From CALEUX01 sp964608615 (GTDB lineage Bacteria; Bacteroidota; Bacteroidia; Bacteroidales; Marinilabiliaceae), in assembly GCA_964608615.1 (NCBI GenBank), contig CAZSQG010000003.1:1-64000 (forward strand): a stretch of DNA of 64,000 nt. The letters are read 5' to 3'. How positions within the stretch are numbered: the first letter of the stretch is position 1; each line of letters begins with the position of its first letter. The translations under genes and the position numbers were made by a program. Shown here piece after piece: positions 46,303 through 56,307 of the stretch. The notes under the pieces were generated by a model that was not told the origin of the DNA, made no database searches, and saw only the letters and a program-made list of their open reading frames with translations.

Positions 46303-46700
46303 ACGATTTATATTTATTTAATCTAAATATATGTGTAATTGTATTTTTACAACAATTTATAAATAATATCAATACTCTTTAGTTTCCTTATTAACATGCA
46401 TGTTAAAGAATTGTTTGATAAACTGATTGTTTTTTTTACAAAAGGGAATATGTCTGATACGAATAATCCAATCATTTCAATAATAGCTAAAATCTTCAGA
46501 TATCCTCTCTGAGTGATAAAGCTGTTTGCACAATATATGAGTAGAAAAAGGAATCACCCCATGATTTATTCATCCCAGACCGACGCAAGATTACTATAAT
46601 GATTTTAGCAGTTTTATTCAATTTAACCAACGACTAATGATATCAAATAAAAAAGCCCTGGATGAAATTCATCCAGGGCTAAAAAAATACTTTCTTCAAT
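46303..46700. other. Intergenic region with a strong terminator
   Basis: About 350 AT-rich bases upstream of the E2 gene with no reading frame recognised, followed by the terminator at 46651-46687. Confidence 0.5.
46651..46687 (-). terminator. Rho-independent terminator of the phenol-lyase-like gene
   Basis: AGCCCTGGATG (46654-46664), loop AAATT, CATCCAGGGCT (46670-46680), flanked by A runs on the left and A7 on the right. On the minus strand the T run follows the hairpin, 20 bases past the gene's stop. Confidence 0.9.
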
Positions 46701-48164
46701 TTATAAACTATCGCCAAAATCCTGTTTAAATTTGGCGACTAATTTTTCGGGCCAATTACTGGTTGGGGCCAATCTTCCCATAAAGAAACGCAATACTTTG
46801 GGTTCTTCAACAAACTTTAATCCTCCTATAAGTTCACGATTCTGGTATAGCCAGTTAAGTCGGTCAATTAAAAATTTTGTTTGTGATAATGTAAACACGC
46901 GGCGTGGAAAAGCCAAACGAAGGAGCTCCATATCAGAAATAAGGTCTTCGCCATTTTCAAGACGTACACTTGAAATAGTTCCCCGTTCCATACCACGCAC
47001 ACCCGATACAATAAATAGAGCTGCAGCCAATGCTCCCGCCGGATATTCTTTTTGCGGAACATTGGGTAGAAAAGCCATCGCATCAACGTGACAACCCAAC
47101 GCTCCTGCCGGAGTAATAACCGGAATACCAAGCTTTGAAAGCTCCTTAACAGTAAATTCAATAAATCCAGGTGACTGACAAATCACTGTATCATCAGTTG
47201 TTTCATATAACCCTACAGCCATGGCTTCAATTTCACGAACCGACATACCACCGTATGTTAGAAAACCTTCATAAAGAGGGATCAATTCGCGCATCTTAAG
47301 AAATAAATCCTTATTATTGGTACAAATACCTCCACCTCGGGTAGAGCTAACTTTACGGCTTGAGAAATAAACAATTTCACAAAGTCCGCACATGGTTCGT
47401 AATATTTCTTTAATGCTTGTATTGGCAAACTCTGGTTCGCGTTGTTTAACAAACCATGCATTTTCACCAATTAAACTTGCATCCAATACCATCATAATAC
47501 CATTTTCATCGGCCACTTTACGAACATCGCGCATGTTTTGAATCGAAAACGGTTGTCCTCCAATCAGGTTAGTTGATGCTTCCAAACGAATAAATGGAAT
47601 TTTATCCTTACCGTATTTGGTAATTAAGTCTTTTAGCTTCTGAATATCCAAATTCCCTTTAAATGGATAATCACTTGTTATTTTAAGAGCTTCATTTGTA
47701 TAAATCTCAAAAATCTCACCACCATTAAGCTCCATATGGGCTTTTGTTGTGGTAAAGTGATAATTCATTGGTATTTTGTGACCAGGACGAATAAATGTTT
47801 GCGAAATGATATTTTCGGCTGCACGTCCTTGATGCACTGGAAGTATGAGCTCTTTGCCAAACACCTCTTTTATTGCCACTTCCATGCGTGAAAAACTTTG
47901 CGAACCGGCATAGGCATCATCTGCCTGATGCATCGATGCAACCTGATTGTCGCTCATAGCGTTGGTACCACTATCAGTTAACATATCTAAAAATACATCG
48001 GTGGTATTAAGCAGGAAAGTGTTGAATCCTCCTTTTTGAATAGCATTAAGACGTTCATCAACAGGTTTAAGGTGAAGTTTTTGCACCACTCTCACTTTGT
48101 GAAGTTCTACAGGAATTTCTTCACCACTGAAAAACCTTATTTTCGTGGAATTACTCTGATTCAT
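46701..48164 (-). CDS. Tyrosine phenol-lyase/tryptophanase family beta-eliminating lyase
   Basis: PLP-dependent beta-lyase, 487 residues, longer than E. coli tryptophanase (471) or Citrobacter tyrosine phenol-lyase (456). The shared catalytic tyrosine is in DDAYAGSQSF, the PLP lysine in YFSSRKVSSTRGGG, the carboxylate arginine in FPRRVFT. Recalling the alignment with Citrobacter phenol-lyase, the three residues that separate it from tryptophanase all match phenol-lyase: Thr (YHFTTTKAH, position 124), Arg (GVRGMERG, 381) and Phe (LRFFMGR, 448). Cleavage of tyrosine to phenol, pyruvate and ammonia is thus more likely than indole formation. The loop after the PLP lysine is unlike either reference. 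Confidence 0.78.
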   Translation of the reverse strand: MNQSNSTKIRFFSGEEIPVELHKVRVVQKLHLKPVDERLNAIQKGGFNTFLLNTTDVFLDMLTDSGTNAMSDNQVASMHQADDAYAGSQSFSRMEVAIKEVFGKELILPVHQGRAAENIISQTFIRPGHKIPMNYHFTTTKAHMELNGGEIFEIYTNEALKITSDYPFKGNLDIQKLKDLITKYGKDKIPFIRLEASTNLIGGQPFSIQNMRDVRKVADENGIMMVLDASLIGENAWFVKQREPEFANTSIKEILRTMCGLCEIVYFSSRKVSSTRGGGICTNNKDLFLKMRELIPLYEGFLTYGGMSVREIEAMAVGLYETTDDTVICQSPGFIEFTVKELSKLGIPVITPAGALGCHVDAMAFLPNVPQKEYPAGALAAALFIVSGVRGMERGTISSVRLENGEDLISDMELLRLAFPRRVFTLSQTKFLIDRLNWLYQNRELIGGLKFVEEPKVLRFFMGRLAPTSNWPEKLVAKFKQDFGDSL

Positions 48165-48392
48165 AACAATTGTTAGGATTATAGTGATAAATACTAATTG
48201 GAAAGGCCGAAAATAGTTAAAATTTGTTTGTATAGGTAATCATTTACTAATTATTTGCCTTTATTTAGATAATTTTATAATGATTCTTAATTATTCTGGG
48301 TTCAATCTGTAATCTGGGCTTATAATTAAATGATAATCTGTTTGCAGAAAATGGATTTTTATTGTTTTTTTGCATTTTAAAATCAGTCGTTT

Positions 48393-49127
48393 ATGCGAAA
48401 TGTGTTAGGTTATTTACTCTCACCCATATATTATCTTTTATTTGGGTTATTTCTTGGTATTTTTCATATTATACAGTTATTGGCCTGGCATCTTGGCGGA
48501 TATGAAACACATAAAAAAAGTGTTGGAGCTTTAAACTTCTTTCTGGTAAACATTATGTATGTTATGGGAGCCAGTGTTAAATTCTCTGGTATTGAAAACG
48601 TACCTCACCATCGTCCTTTGATTGTTGTATCTAATCATCAAAGTTTTTTCGATATTCAGGCACTGGTGCATGCATTTGATCACTGGCATCCAAAATTTGT
48701 ATCAAAAATTGAACTATCTCGAAATATTCCAAGTATTTCGTATAACCTAAAACGGAGTGGTTCGGCTCTTATTGACCGAAAAAATGGCAGTCAGGCAATA
48801 CGCGAAATTATTCGTCTTGGAAAACTTATTGAAGCCAATAATTATGCGGCCTGTATATTTCCTGAAGGCACACGTAGTAGAAATGGCCAGGTACGTACTT
48901 TTCAGGAAGCAGGTATCAAAACATTACTAAAAACTGCTCCATCAGCTTTAATTGTTCCTTTTGTTATAAATGGCCATTCAAAATTAATGAGAAAAGGTTA
49001 TTTTCCTTTGCAGTTTGGAGTTAAACTGAGCTATACAGCCCTTGATCCTATTGAGCCACGTGGACGAACTACTGAAGACATTATTGCTGAATGTGAACGA
49101 TTAATTAAACAGTCGTTAGGACAATAA
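48393..49127 (+). CDS. 1-acyl-sn-glycerol-3-phosphate acyltransferase (PlsC family), second copy
   Basis: A 244-residue membrane-associated acyltransferase. Hydrophobic N-terminal segment (VLGYLLSPIYYLLFGLFLGI), then SNHQSFFDIQ (HX4D), IDRKNGSQ, FPEGTRSRNG and a later VPFVINGHSKLM. It differs clearly from the copy at 4082 and is closer to E. coli-type PlsC in these blocks. It stands alone between divergent and convergent neighbours. Confidence 0.92.
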   Translation: MRNVLGYLLSPIYYLLFGLFLGIFHIIQLLAWHLGGYETHKKSVGALNFFLVNIMYVMGASVKFSGIENVPHHRPLIVVSNHQSFFDIQALVHAFDHWHPKFVSKIELSRNIPSISYNLKRSGSALIDRKNGSQAIREIIRLGKLIEANNYAACIFPEGTRSRNGQVRTFQEAGIKTLLKTAPSALIVPFVINGHSKLMRKGYFPLQFGVKLSYTALDPIEPRGRTTEDIIAECERLIKQSLGQ

Positions 49128-49300
49128 AAAGGGCGTTTATCTTTTTCAGATAATCCACCCTTCTTATTATCAATTAAATCCCTCGACAAAAAACTTATAA
49201 ACAGAATAATCAGGCTGACTGATATGGTTAATCTCCTATCCTATCAGAATTTACATATCTACTAATTGCTTATCTGCTAATTACCTATCTTCTATTACGG

Positions 49301-50527
49301 TTACGCTAATTTATTCTCCAGATTAATGCGGATGGCTGCCATAAATGCTTCTGTTGTTAAGTAATGCTCTTCTTTAAGATCTTTGCCATATATGGCTAAG
49401 GCTAAATCTTTGGTCATTTGACCATTTTCAACGGTTTCAATACAAACGGTTTCCAGCTTATGGCAAAAATCAATAAGCATTTGATTACCATCTGCTTTGC
49501 CTCTAAACTCTAGTCCTCTGGTCCATGCATAAATCGAAGCAATGGGATTAGTTGATGTTGGCTTTCCCTTTTGGTGCATCCGGTAGTGACGAGTAACGGT
49601 TCCGTGTGCTGCCTCTGCTTCAATGGTTTTACCATCGGGTGTAACCAAAACTGAAGTCATAAGACCAAGAGAGCCAAATCCCTGGGCTAAAGTATCCGAT
49701 TGCACATCGCCATCATAGTTCTTACAGGCCCAAACAAACTCACCACTCCATTTAAGGGCAGCTGCTACCATATCATCAATCAAACGATGTTCATATGTAA
49801 TCCCTATGGCTTCAAACTGCTTTTTGTAGTGTTTTTCATAAATATCCTGGAAGATATCTTTAAAACGTCCGTCGTATTTTTTCAGAATAGTATTTTTGGT
49901 TGACAGATAGAGCGGCCATTTTTTACTGATGGCTTGATTAAAACAACTATGTGCAAAACCGGTAATACTTTCATCTGTATTGTACATAGCCAGGGCAACG
50001 CCGTCGCCTTCAAAATCATACACATCGAACGATTGCACATTATTGCCATCTTCAGGAGTAAAAGTAATGGTGAGCTTGCCCCTGCCTTTCACCACAAAAT
50101 CAGTTGCTTTATATTGGTCGCCAAAAGCATGACGGCCAATGCAAATTGGATGTTCCCAACCAGGGACCAAACGAGGAATGTTTTTTATTAGAATAGGTTC
50201 ACGAAAAACTGTGCCGTCCAAGATGTTCCGAATGGTGCCGTTAGGCGATTTCCACATTTTTTTAAGACCAAACTCCTCAACTCTTTTCTCATCGGGTGTA
50301 ATGGTTGCGCACTTAATGCCCACATTATACTTATTAATTGCATGCGCTGCATCAACAGTAACCTGATCGTTGGTTGCATCTCTGTTTTCCATGCTCAAAT
50401 CAAAGTATTTTATATCCAGGTCGAGGTGTGGAAGTATTAACTCTTCTTTAATCATCTTCCAGATAATACGTGTCATTTCATCGCCATCCAATTCAACAAC
50501 GGGATTTTGCACTTTTATTTTACTCAT
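49301..50527 (-). CDS. icd: NADP-dependent isocitrate dehydrogenase
   Basis: Converts isocitrate to 2-oxoglutarate and CO2. The 408 residues match the homodimeric, eukaryote-like type II enzyme: KVQNPVVELDGDEMTRIIW at the N-terminus, IKCATITPDEKRVEEFGLKKMWKSPNGTIRN for substrate binding and a Mg-binding YDGDVQSDTLAQGFGSLG. AHGTVTRHYRMHQKG is the NADP-binding stretch. It provides the 2-oxoglutarate that PII (glnB, same window) senses. Single gene with an upstream spacer of 180 bases. Confidence 0.95.
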   Translation of the reverse strand: MSKIKVQNPVVELDGDEMTRIIWKMIKEELILPHLDLDIKYFDLSMENRDATNDQVTVDAAHAINKYNVGIKCATITPDEKRVEEFGLKKMWKSPNGTIRNILDGTVFREPILIKNIPRLVPGWEHPICIGRHAFGDQYKATDFVVKGRGKLTITFTPEDGNNVQSFDVYDFEGDGVALAMYNTDESITGFAHSCFNQAISKKWPLYLSTKNTILKKYDGRFKDIFQDIYEKHYKKQFEAIGITYEHRLIDDMVAAALKWSGEFVWACKNYDGDVQSDTLAQGFGSLGLMTSVLVTPDGKTIEAEAAHGTVTRHYRMHQKGKPTSTNPIASIYAWTRGLEFRGKADGNQMLIDFCHKLETVCIETVENGQMTKDLALAIYGKDLKEEHYLTTEAFMAAIRINLENKLA

Positions 50528-50709
50528 GATATTTTGGTTTATCTTGATAAATTTAAATTTGTTAAGATGATAACTGTTTTATTATAAGGATATTGACTTC
50601 GATAAATGGATTTGTTGGCATAAAATACTATTTGTATCGTATTATATATTAGATCCACTACCCCATTTAGACGATAATATTATGTACTCTAATTTGAGCT
50701 ACATACAAA

Positions 50710-52394
50710 TTATTCCAAATCCAGATTAAAATGTTGTTTTAACTTAGCCAGTGCCGGATATTGCTCCATCATAACACGTAATTTATCGCTTGCCGTAAAA
50801 ACCTCAGTCTGTTCTTGCAGGTCTTCTTTTATAATGATGGTGTGTAACTCCAGATTGTGATTTTTTAGTTTGTTTTTAAGAACGGTAAAAAAGGTATTCT
50901 TTTCTTTCATCAGTTCATTTTCCTGCATTTGGTTATGCAGTTCCAGTTTTACTTTTGTACCATTCTCAAGTGTTGGGATTTTGTTATTTAAAATACTAAA
51001 GAGTCTGGGATTTTCCTTTTCAATGGTCTGGGAGTATTCCTTCCAGGCAAGTTGCAGGGCTTGTTCGGTAACGACCTGATTGTATTCAGCTATCGGTTCA
51101 TTTACCTTCGATACCGATTGGTTATTTTCAGAGCTGCTTTTTTCACTTGTTCCTCCACTCATTAAATCCTTTAACGATAATGATGAAATGGATTGTTTTG
51201 GCGCACTTTTATTATTCGAAATAACAGTTGATGAAGTTGATAAAACAGGCTTAACAGCTATAATATCGTCAGTATTTTCTAACGATTCAAGCGCTTTTTT
51301 TTTTCAGTCAGGATACGAGCCAGACTTAAAAGCGAAAATTCAACATGTAATCGTTTATTGCGTGCCATTTTATAGTTCAAATCGCAATTGGTTGTAATCC
51401 GCAGTGCTTCATACAAAAAATCGGCCTCACACAATTTAGCCTGCTCCATATAGCGTTGTTTGATTGAAGCTCCCACTTCAAGTAACATAACCGTTTGGAC
51501 ATCGCGACACATGAGCAAATCACGAAAATGACTGCTAAGACCATTGATGAAATGGCTACCATCAAATCCATGATTTAATATTTCGTTATATATAACCAGC
51601 GAGGATGTAGCATCTTCTTTTAAAAAGGCATCTACAAGCTTAAAATAATAGTCGTAATCAAGAACATTTAAATTATCAATAACCTGCTGGTAGGTAATGT
51701 TTTTTCCTGAAAAAGCTACAATCTGGTCAAAAATGGAAAGAGCATCACGCATGGCTCCATCTGCCTTTTGGGCAATAACATTTAAAGCTTCTTCTTCAAC
51801 TGTAACCTCTTCCCGGCCGGCAACATATTTAAGATACTCAACCGCAACATCAACAGTAATACGGTTAAAATCAAATGTTTGACAACGCGATAATATAGTT
51901 GGTAAAATTTTATGTTTTTCGGTGGTGGCCAGGATAAAAATGGCGTGGTGTGGTGGCTCCTCAAGAGTCTTTAAAAAAGCATTAAATGCCGATTGCGACA
52001 ACATGTGAACCTCGTCGATGATATACACGCTGTATTTGCCCATTTGGGGCGGTACGCGCACTTTATCAATCAGTAACCTGATATCGTCGACTGAATTATT
52101 GCTGGCCGCATCCAGTTCATGAATATTAAAAGAGCGGTTGTCGTTGAACGATTTACAGGAGTCACACTGATCACAAGCTTCTATTTCGGGTGATAAGTTC
52201 TGGCAATTGATTGTTTTAGCAAAAATTCGCGCACAGGTAGTTTTTCCAACTCCACGGGGTCCACAAAACAAATAGGCATGCGCCAATTGTTTGTTTTTGA
52301 TGGCATTTTTAAGGGTAACCGTAATATTGCCCTGTCCTTCAACACTATCGAATGTAGTAGGTCTGTATTTTCGGGCCGAAACGATGTATTCCAT
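50710..52394 (-). CDS. dnaX: DNA polymerase III subunit gamma/tau, needing -1 frameshifting or slippage for full length
   Basis: Clamp-loader ATPase. Frame 0 gives 371 residues: Walker A GPRGVGKTTCARIF, zinc-binding CDQCDSC, IIDEVHMLS, TILSRCQTF, and ends with EKKKRLNR and a stop at 51279. The tau-like C-terminal domain lies in the -1 frame (to 50710; ALESLENTDD... through VTEQALQLAWKEYSQ) and joins directly at the A10-G run (51295-51304 as T on the plus strand). Codons across it are GAA AAA AAA AAG, so the slippery A-AAA-AAG of E. coli dnaX is present. The full product would be about 561 residues. In contrast to E. coli, the unshifted product here is the short form. A one-base homopolymer error would look the same. 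Confidence 0.88.
51295..51304 (-). other. A10 slippery tract in dnaX
   Basis: Ten T on the plus strand, read as A10-GCGC in the gene. It contains A-AAA-AAG. No Shine-Dalgarno-like stimulator lies just upstream and no strong hairpin just downstream. Confidence 0.85.
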
Positions 52395-52655
52395 ATAAAA
52401 ACCGCGTTTAAATTTGCAGGCTTACAAAGATAAAAAAATTGATGGCTGCCACAAATACAGATTTGAAAAAAGGTGTGGCCGGGTTTGGAATTATATCATT
52501 TTATTGCGCACCAAGGTGACTTATTTTTTCAACCTTAGTAATATTCAACTATATTTTTTCTTATTCCTTGCCTCCGGTAGGTTACCAATTTATTCATCAC
52601 TCTTTTATTGTTTTGAGTGGTCTCCCATTTCCCTTTGTCCCTAATCTTTAACTCT

Positions 52656-54290
52656 TTACATTATAGGCCCATGCTCCTCCTCCATAAAAACCAAGCGACC
52701 AAAATTTGTTGCCCGGCTGTTAATGATTCTAAGGAGATTGAGTAATTCCATATGTACCTTGCTCGATTCAAGCGATTTGGAATTGGGCGAAAACAACCGT
52801 TTATAGTGCTGCCGCTCCATATCGAAAGCCATAAACGCATATTTGCGATATTTTTGCTTCATTTTAAGTGCTTCACGCGGATCCCAGTTGTACATTAATA
52901 TCAGAGCCCTTTCAAGTTGCTTTAAGCAACGTAAATGGTATTCTTCAAGTTCTTTACGCCCCTCTGACGAAAACTGTATATTACCAACTAACCATTTTTC
53001 AGCCTGACGTGAAATATTTACCGATACAATATCTGCAATCTGTTCCAACTCATTAACAACGTGCATCATTCTATAAATTTCTTCCGACCATTGCTCCACA
53101 GGATGAGTTTCATTTAGCTTAACCATGAATTTATTAATCTCTTCGCGGTAAAAATCTGTTTTTTCTTCCCAGTTGTTTATTTGTTCAAGGGCTTGTTCAT
53201 CGCGCTCGAAAAATGGACGCATCGAAACTTTTACCATGCTGTAAACCACCTCTCCCATATCCTGAACTTCTTTTAGGAGAAATGGCAATGATAAATCGGG
53301 AGAACTAAGAAGTTCTTTATTAAGATAATGCAACGAATGCTTTGTTCTTGTTTTAGGCTTGGGTACAAGTTTAATAGCTATGTTCCCGACTATGGAGGTA
53401 AAAGGCAATAACATCAAGGCCATCATCACATTAAAGAGCGTATGGGCATTGGCTAATAAACGTGGTAATGCCGACGATGTTCCCGAAATATAAATAGTTA
53501 AATCGCGCCAGGGACCGATAAACCAGATAAAAACAAAAGCTCCTAAAACCCGGAACAAGGCGTTTGCCACAGCCAGTTTACGACCTGGATAGGTTGCAGT
53601 AGTTGCAGCAAGTAAACCAGTTATTGTAGTGCCGATATTTGTACCAAGAATGAGTGGTAAGGATGCCTCAAACGATAATAATCCACTATTGCAAAGGATT
53701 ATCAAAATACCTATAAATGCGGCACTGCTTTGAATAAGGGCTGTAAAAACCAATCCAACCAATAATCCGGCAACAGGATTTTCAAGATGAATTAATATAT
53801 TGATAAAGGTTTCATTATCCCGCAGAGGGGCAAGTCCGTCGGCCATCATTTTCATCCCAAAAAACAGGATTCCAAAACCAAGAACAATCTGCCCGCTTTT
53901 ACTCCATTTACCCGGAGTAAAGGACTTCATAAAAAAACCAATGCCAACAAACAACAGGGCAAATTTGCCAATATTAAAAGATATTAACTGGGCTGTAATG
54001 GTGGTTCCAATACCGGTACCCAGTAAAACTGGCAGTGTTTGCTGAAAAGTAATAATTGACGCATCCACAAAACCAATTAACACAACCGATGCCGCGCTGC
54101 TGCTCTGGAAAAGAAGTGTTAACAAAACTCCAAATCCTATTGCTCCGGTTTTATTTTTTAAGAATGTATCAAGTATATGGCGTAATTTCCTGCCGGCCAA
54201 ACTTTTCATGCCACTGCTTAGCAAATCCATACCAAGCAGGAACAAAGCAAGGCCTCCAAAAACTGTTATAAAGGTGATGAATGGTTCCAT
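52656..54290 (-). CDS. Na/Pi cotransporter family protein
   Basis: A 544-residue inner-membrane protein of the NptA/PNaS family. About eight membrane segments with the duplicated glutamine-rich motif (LLFQSSSAASVVLIGF and TALIQSSAAFIGIL) and two TNIGTTITG-like blocks fill residues 1-310. The C-terminal 220 residues form a PhoU-like helical domain (MHVVNELEQIADIVSVNISRQ). Sodium-coupled phosphate uptake is the family function, but many bacterial members are not tested. It is divergent from the META-domain gene. Confidence 0.88.
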   Translation of the reverse strand: MEPFITFITVFGGLALFLLGMDLLSSGMKSLAGRKLRHILDTFLKNKTGAIGFGVLLTLLFQSSSAASVVLIGFVDASIITFQQTLPVLLGTGIGTTITAQLISFNIGKFALLFVGIGFFMKSFTPGKWSKSGQIVLGFGILFFGMKMMADGLAPLRDNETFINILIHLENPVAGLLVGLVFTALIQSSAAFIGILIILCNSGLLSFEASLPLILGTNIGTTITGLLAATTATYPGRKLAVANALFRVLGAFVFIWFIGPWRDLTIYISGTSSALPRLLANAHTLFNVMMALMLLPFTSIVGNIAIKLVPKPKTRTKHSLHYLNKELLSSPDLSLPFLLKEVQDMGEVVYSMVKVSMRPFFERDEQALEQINNWEEKTDFYREEINKFMVKLNETHPVEQWSEEIYRMMHVVNELEQIADIVSVNISRQAEKWLVGNIQFSSEGRKELEEYHLRCLKQLERALILMYNWDPREALKMKQKYRKYAFMAFDMERQHYKRLFSPNSKSLESSKVHMELLNLLRIINSRATNFGRLVFMEEEHGPIM

Positions 54291-54461
54291 GTGTTTAATC
54301 GGTTATCGAAGGCTTATAAAGAGTATAGCTTATTTTATTCATTCAAAATTGCACAAACTTATTGACGCCTCCAACTTAGGATAAAATTTCTTTTGGCACA
54401 ATTTTTATTGGTATTTACGTTATATTACAAGCTCAATAGCAATAATTTAATATCGGCAAAG

Positions 54462-54905
54462 ATGAAAAATAAGATACTGGTTGTTATTATAATAGGACTG
54501 ATTACGGTGTTAAATAGCTGTACATCATTACGCACAACTGAGCAAAATCCTCAACCCAATCTTCTTTCGGGGCAATGGAAAATGACAAAATGGAAAGATT
54601 TGGTTGACATAAAAGCAGGTTTTCCGGTAGGTGTTCCTGTTTTTTTGATCGATGCTGAAAAAGGCACTATAAGCAGTTTAAATGGCTGTAACCAGTTAAA
54701 CGGAAAACTGCGCCATACAAGCCAGACGGCCACAGTGCAGTTTTATGCCATTACCTCTACCCGTATATTTTGCAATACTGTACCCGAACTAGAACTTATC
54801 AATGCCTTATCACGGATAAATAAATATGAGGTAACGGATAGTTCTCTATTTTTAATGGTGGATAAAGAAGTAGCCATGGAATTTGAAAGGACTTTGGGCG
54901 ATTGA
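54462..54905 (+). CDS. META-domain lipoprotein (HslJ-like)
   Basis: ATG at 54462 (MKNKILVVIIIGLITVLNSC) gives a lipoprotein signal with Cys20; the longer in-frame start at 54393 is rejected. The 147-residue protein carries a META domain: LLSGQWKMTKWKDL, GTISSLNGCNQLNGKL, FYAITSTRIFCNTVPELE, ending with SLFLMVDKEVAMEFER. Members such as E. coli HslJ are envelope proteins linked to stress or novobiocin tolerance; the role here is unknown. Confidence 0.85.
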   Translation: MKNKILVVIIIGLITVLNSCTSLRTTEQNPQPNLLSGQWKMTKWKDLVDIKAGFPVGVPVFLIDAEKGTISSLNGCNQLNGKLRHTSQTATVQFYAITSTRIFCNTVPELELINALSRINKYEVTDSSLFLMVDKEVAMEFERTLGD

Positions 54906-54922
54906 AAAGAAACCTTTTCTCA

Positions 54923-56221
54923 TCAATCATTCACCTCTCCAATCAAATCATAATCCTCAGCACCGGTAATAGCCACATCGTAAAAATCACCAATGGTTAA
55001 AGGTGTTGGCGAAGAAACCAATACTTCCAGGTCAACTTCAGGACTGTCAAATTCACTGCGGCCAACGAAGTAATCACCCTCACAGCGGTCAATAATGACT
55101 TTTATAATGTTGCCAATTTTCTTCTCATTTATTTCGCGGCTGATGCTGTTTTGAAGTTCCATTATGGTATTATAACGTTCCTGCTTAATCTCATCCGGAA
55201 CATCATCCTTGTATGTTTTCCAGGCATAGGTATCTTCTTCATGCGAATAAGTGAATACCCCCAGTCGCTCAAAACGTGATTCCTTTACAAATTCAAGCAA
55301 TTCTTCAAAATCGGCTTCGGTTTCGCCTGGATGGCCTGTAATAAGGGTGGTGCGTATATGAATACCTGATACTTTTTCCCTTATCTGTTTAACAAGTTCA
55401 ATGGTTTCAGCTTTTGTTACATTACGGCGCATAGCTTTTAGCATTGGATCGGAAATATGTTGCAAAGCCATATCCAGATATCTGCAAACCTTCGGATTTT
55501 CAGCCATAACATCAAGCACATCCATGGGAAATCCTGCAGGGTAAGCATAGTGAAGCCGTATCCATTCAATGCCATTAATTTCCGACAAGGCTGTTATAAG
55601 TGGCACCAGTGACTCCTTTTTATAAATATCAATACCGTAATACGATAAATCCTGGGCTATTACCTGAAGCTCTTTCACCCCTTTTTTCGCCAGTCGCTGA
55701 GCTTCATCAACCAGACTCTCAATAGTGCGCGATTTATGTTTTCCGGTAATTATTGGTATGGCACAATACGAACAGATGCGATTACACCCTTCAGAGATTT
55801 TAAGGTAGGCATAATGTTGTGGGGTAGTAAGACTGCGCTCATTTTGTAAATCAGCCCGATATTCCAAGCCCAGATCTTTTATAAGCTCCTTCCAGTTGAA
55901 CTTCCCATAAAAATGGTCCACTTCCGGAATTTCATCGCTAAGCTGGTCAAAATATCGCTCCGAAAGGCAACCCATTACATATAACTTCTTGATTTTGCCC
56001 TTTTTTCGGGCATTAGCAAATCTTAAAATAGTTTCAATTGATTCTTCTTTGGCATCACCTATAAACCCACATGTGTTAATCACCACAATTTCACCTTGGG
56101 GATTTGGAGAATCGTGCTCAACTGAAAAACCCCCTGCCTGAAACTGCTTAATGAGCAGCTCCGAATCCACCAGATTTTTAGAACATCCCAAAGTAACAAC
56201 ATCAACCTGCTTCTTTATCAT
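54923..56221 (-). CDS. rimO: Ribosomal protein uS12 methylthiotransferase RimO
   Basis: Radical-SAM enzyme that methylthiolates an aspartate of ribosomal protein S12. The 432 residues show the N-terminal UPF0004 domain (VDVVTLGCSKNLVDSE, NTCGFIGDAKEES), the radical-SAM cluster CNRICSYCAIP (about residue 147) and a C-terminal TRAM domain. It follows ftsY on the same strand with an 86-base gap. Confidence 0.95.
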   Translation of the reverse strand: MIKKQVDVVTLGCSKNLVDSELLIKQFQAGGFSVEHDSPNPQGEIVVINTCGFIGDAKEESIETILRFANARKKGKIKKLYVMGCLSERYFDQLSDEIPEVDHFYGKFNWKELIKDLGLEYRADLQNERSLTTPQHYAYLKISEGCNRICSYCAIPIITGKHKSRTIESLVDEAQRLAKKGVKELQVIAQDLSYYGIDIYKKESLVPLITALSEINGIEWIRLHYAYPAGFPMDVLDVMAENPKVCRYLDMALQHISDPMLKAMRRNVTKAETIELVKQIREKVSGIHIRTTLITGHPGETEADFEELLEFVKESRFERLGVFTYSHEEDTYAWKTYKDDVPDEIKQERYNTIMELQNSISREINEKKIGNIIKVIIDRCEGDYFVGRSEFDSPEVDLEVLVSSPTPLTIGDFYDVAITGAEDYDLIGEVND

Positions 56222-56307
56222 ACTATAATATGTTGATTATATATTATATACAATCTATTATTTCAATAAACAATTTAAAACAAAAACTACCTTTTTTATA
56301 TTACTTA

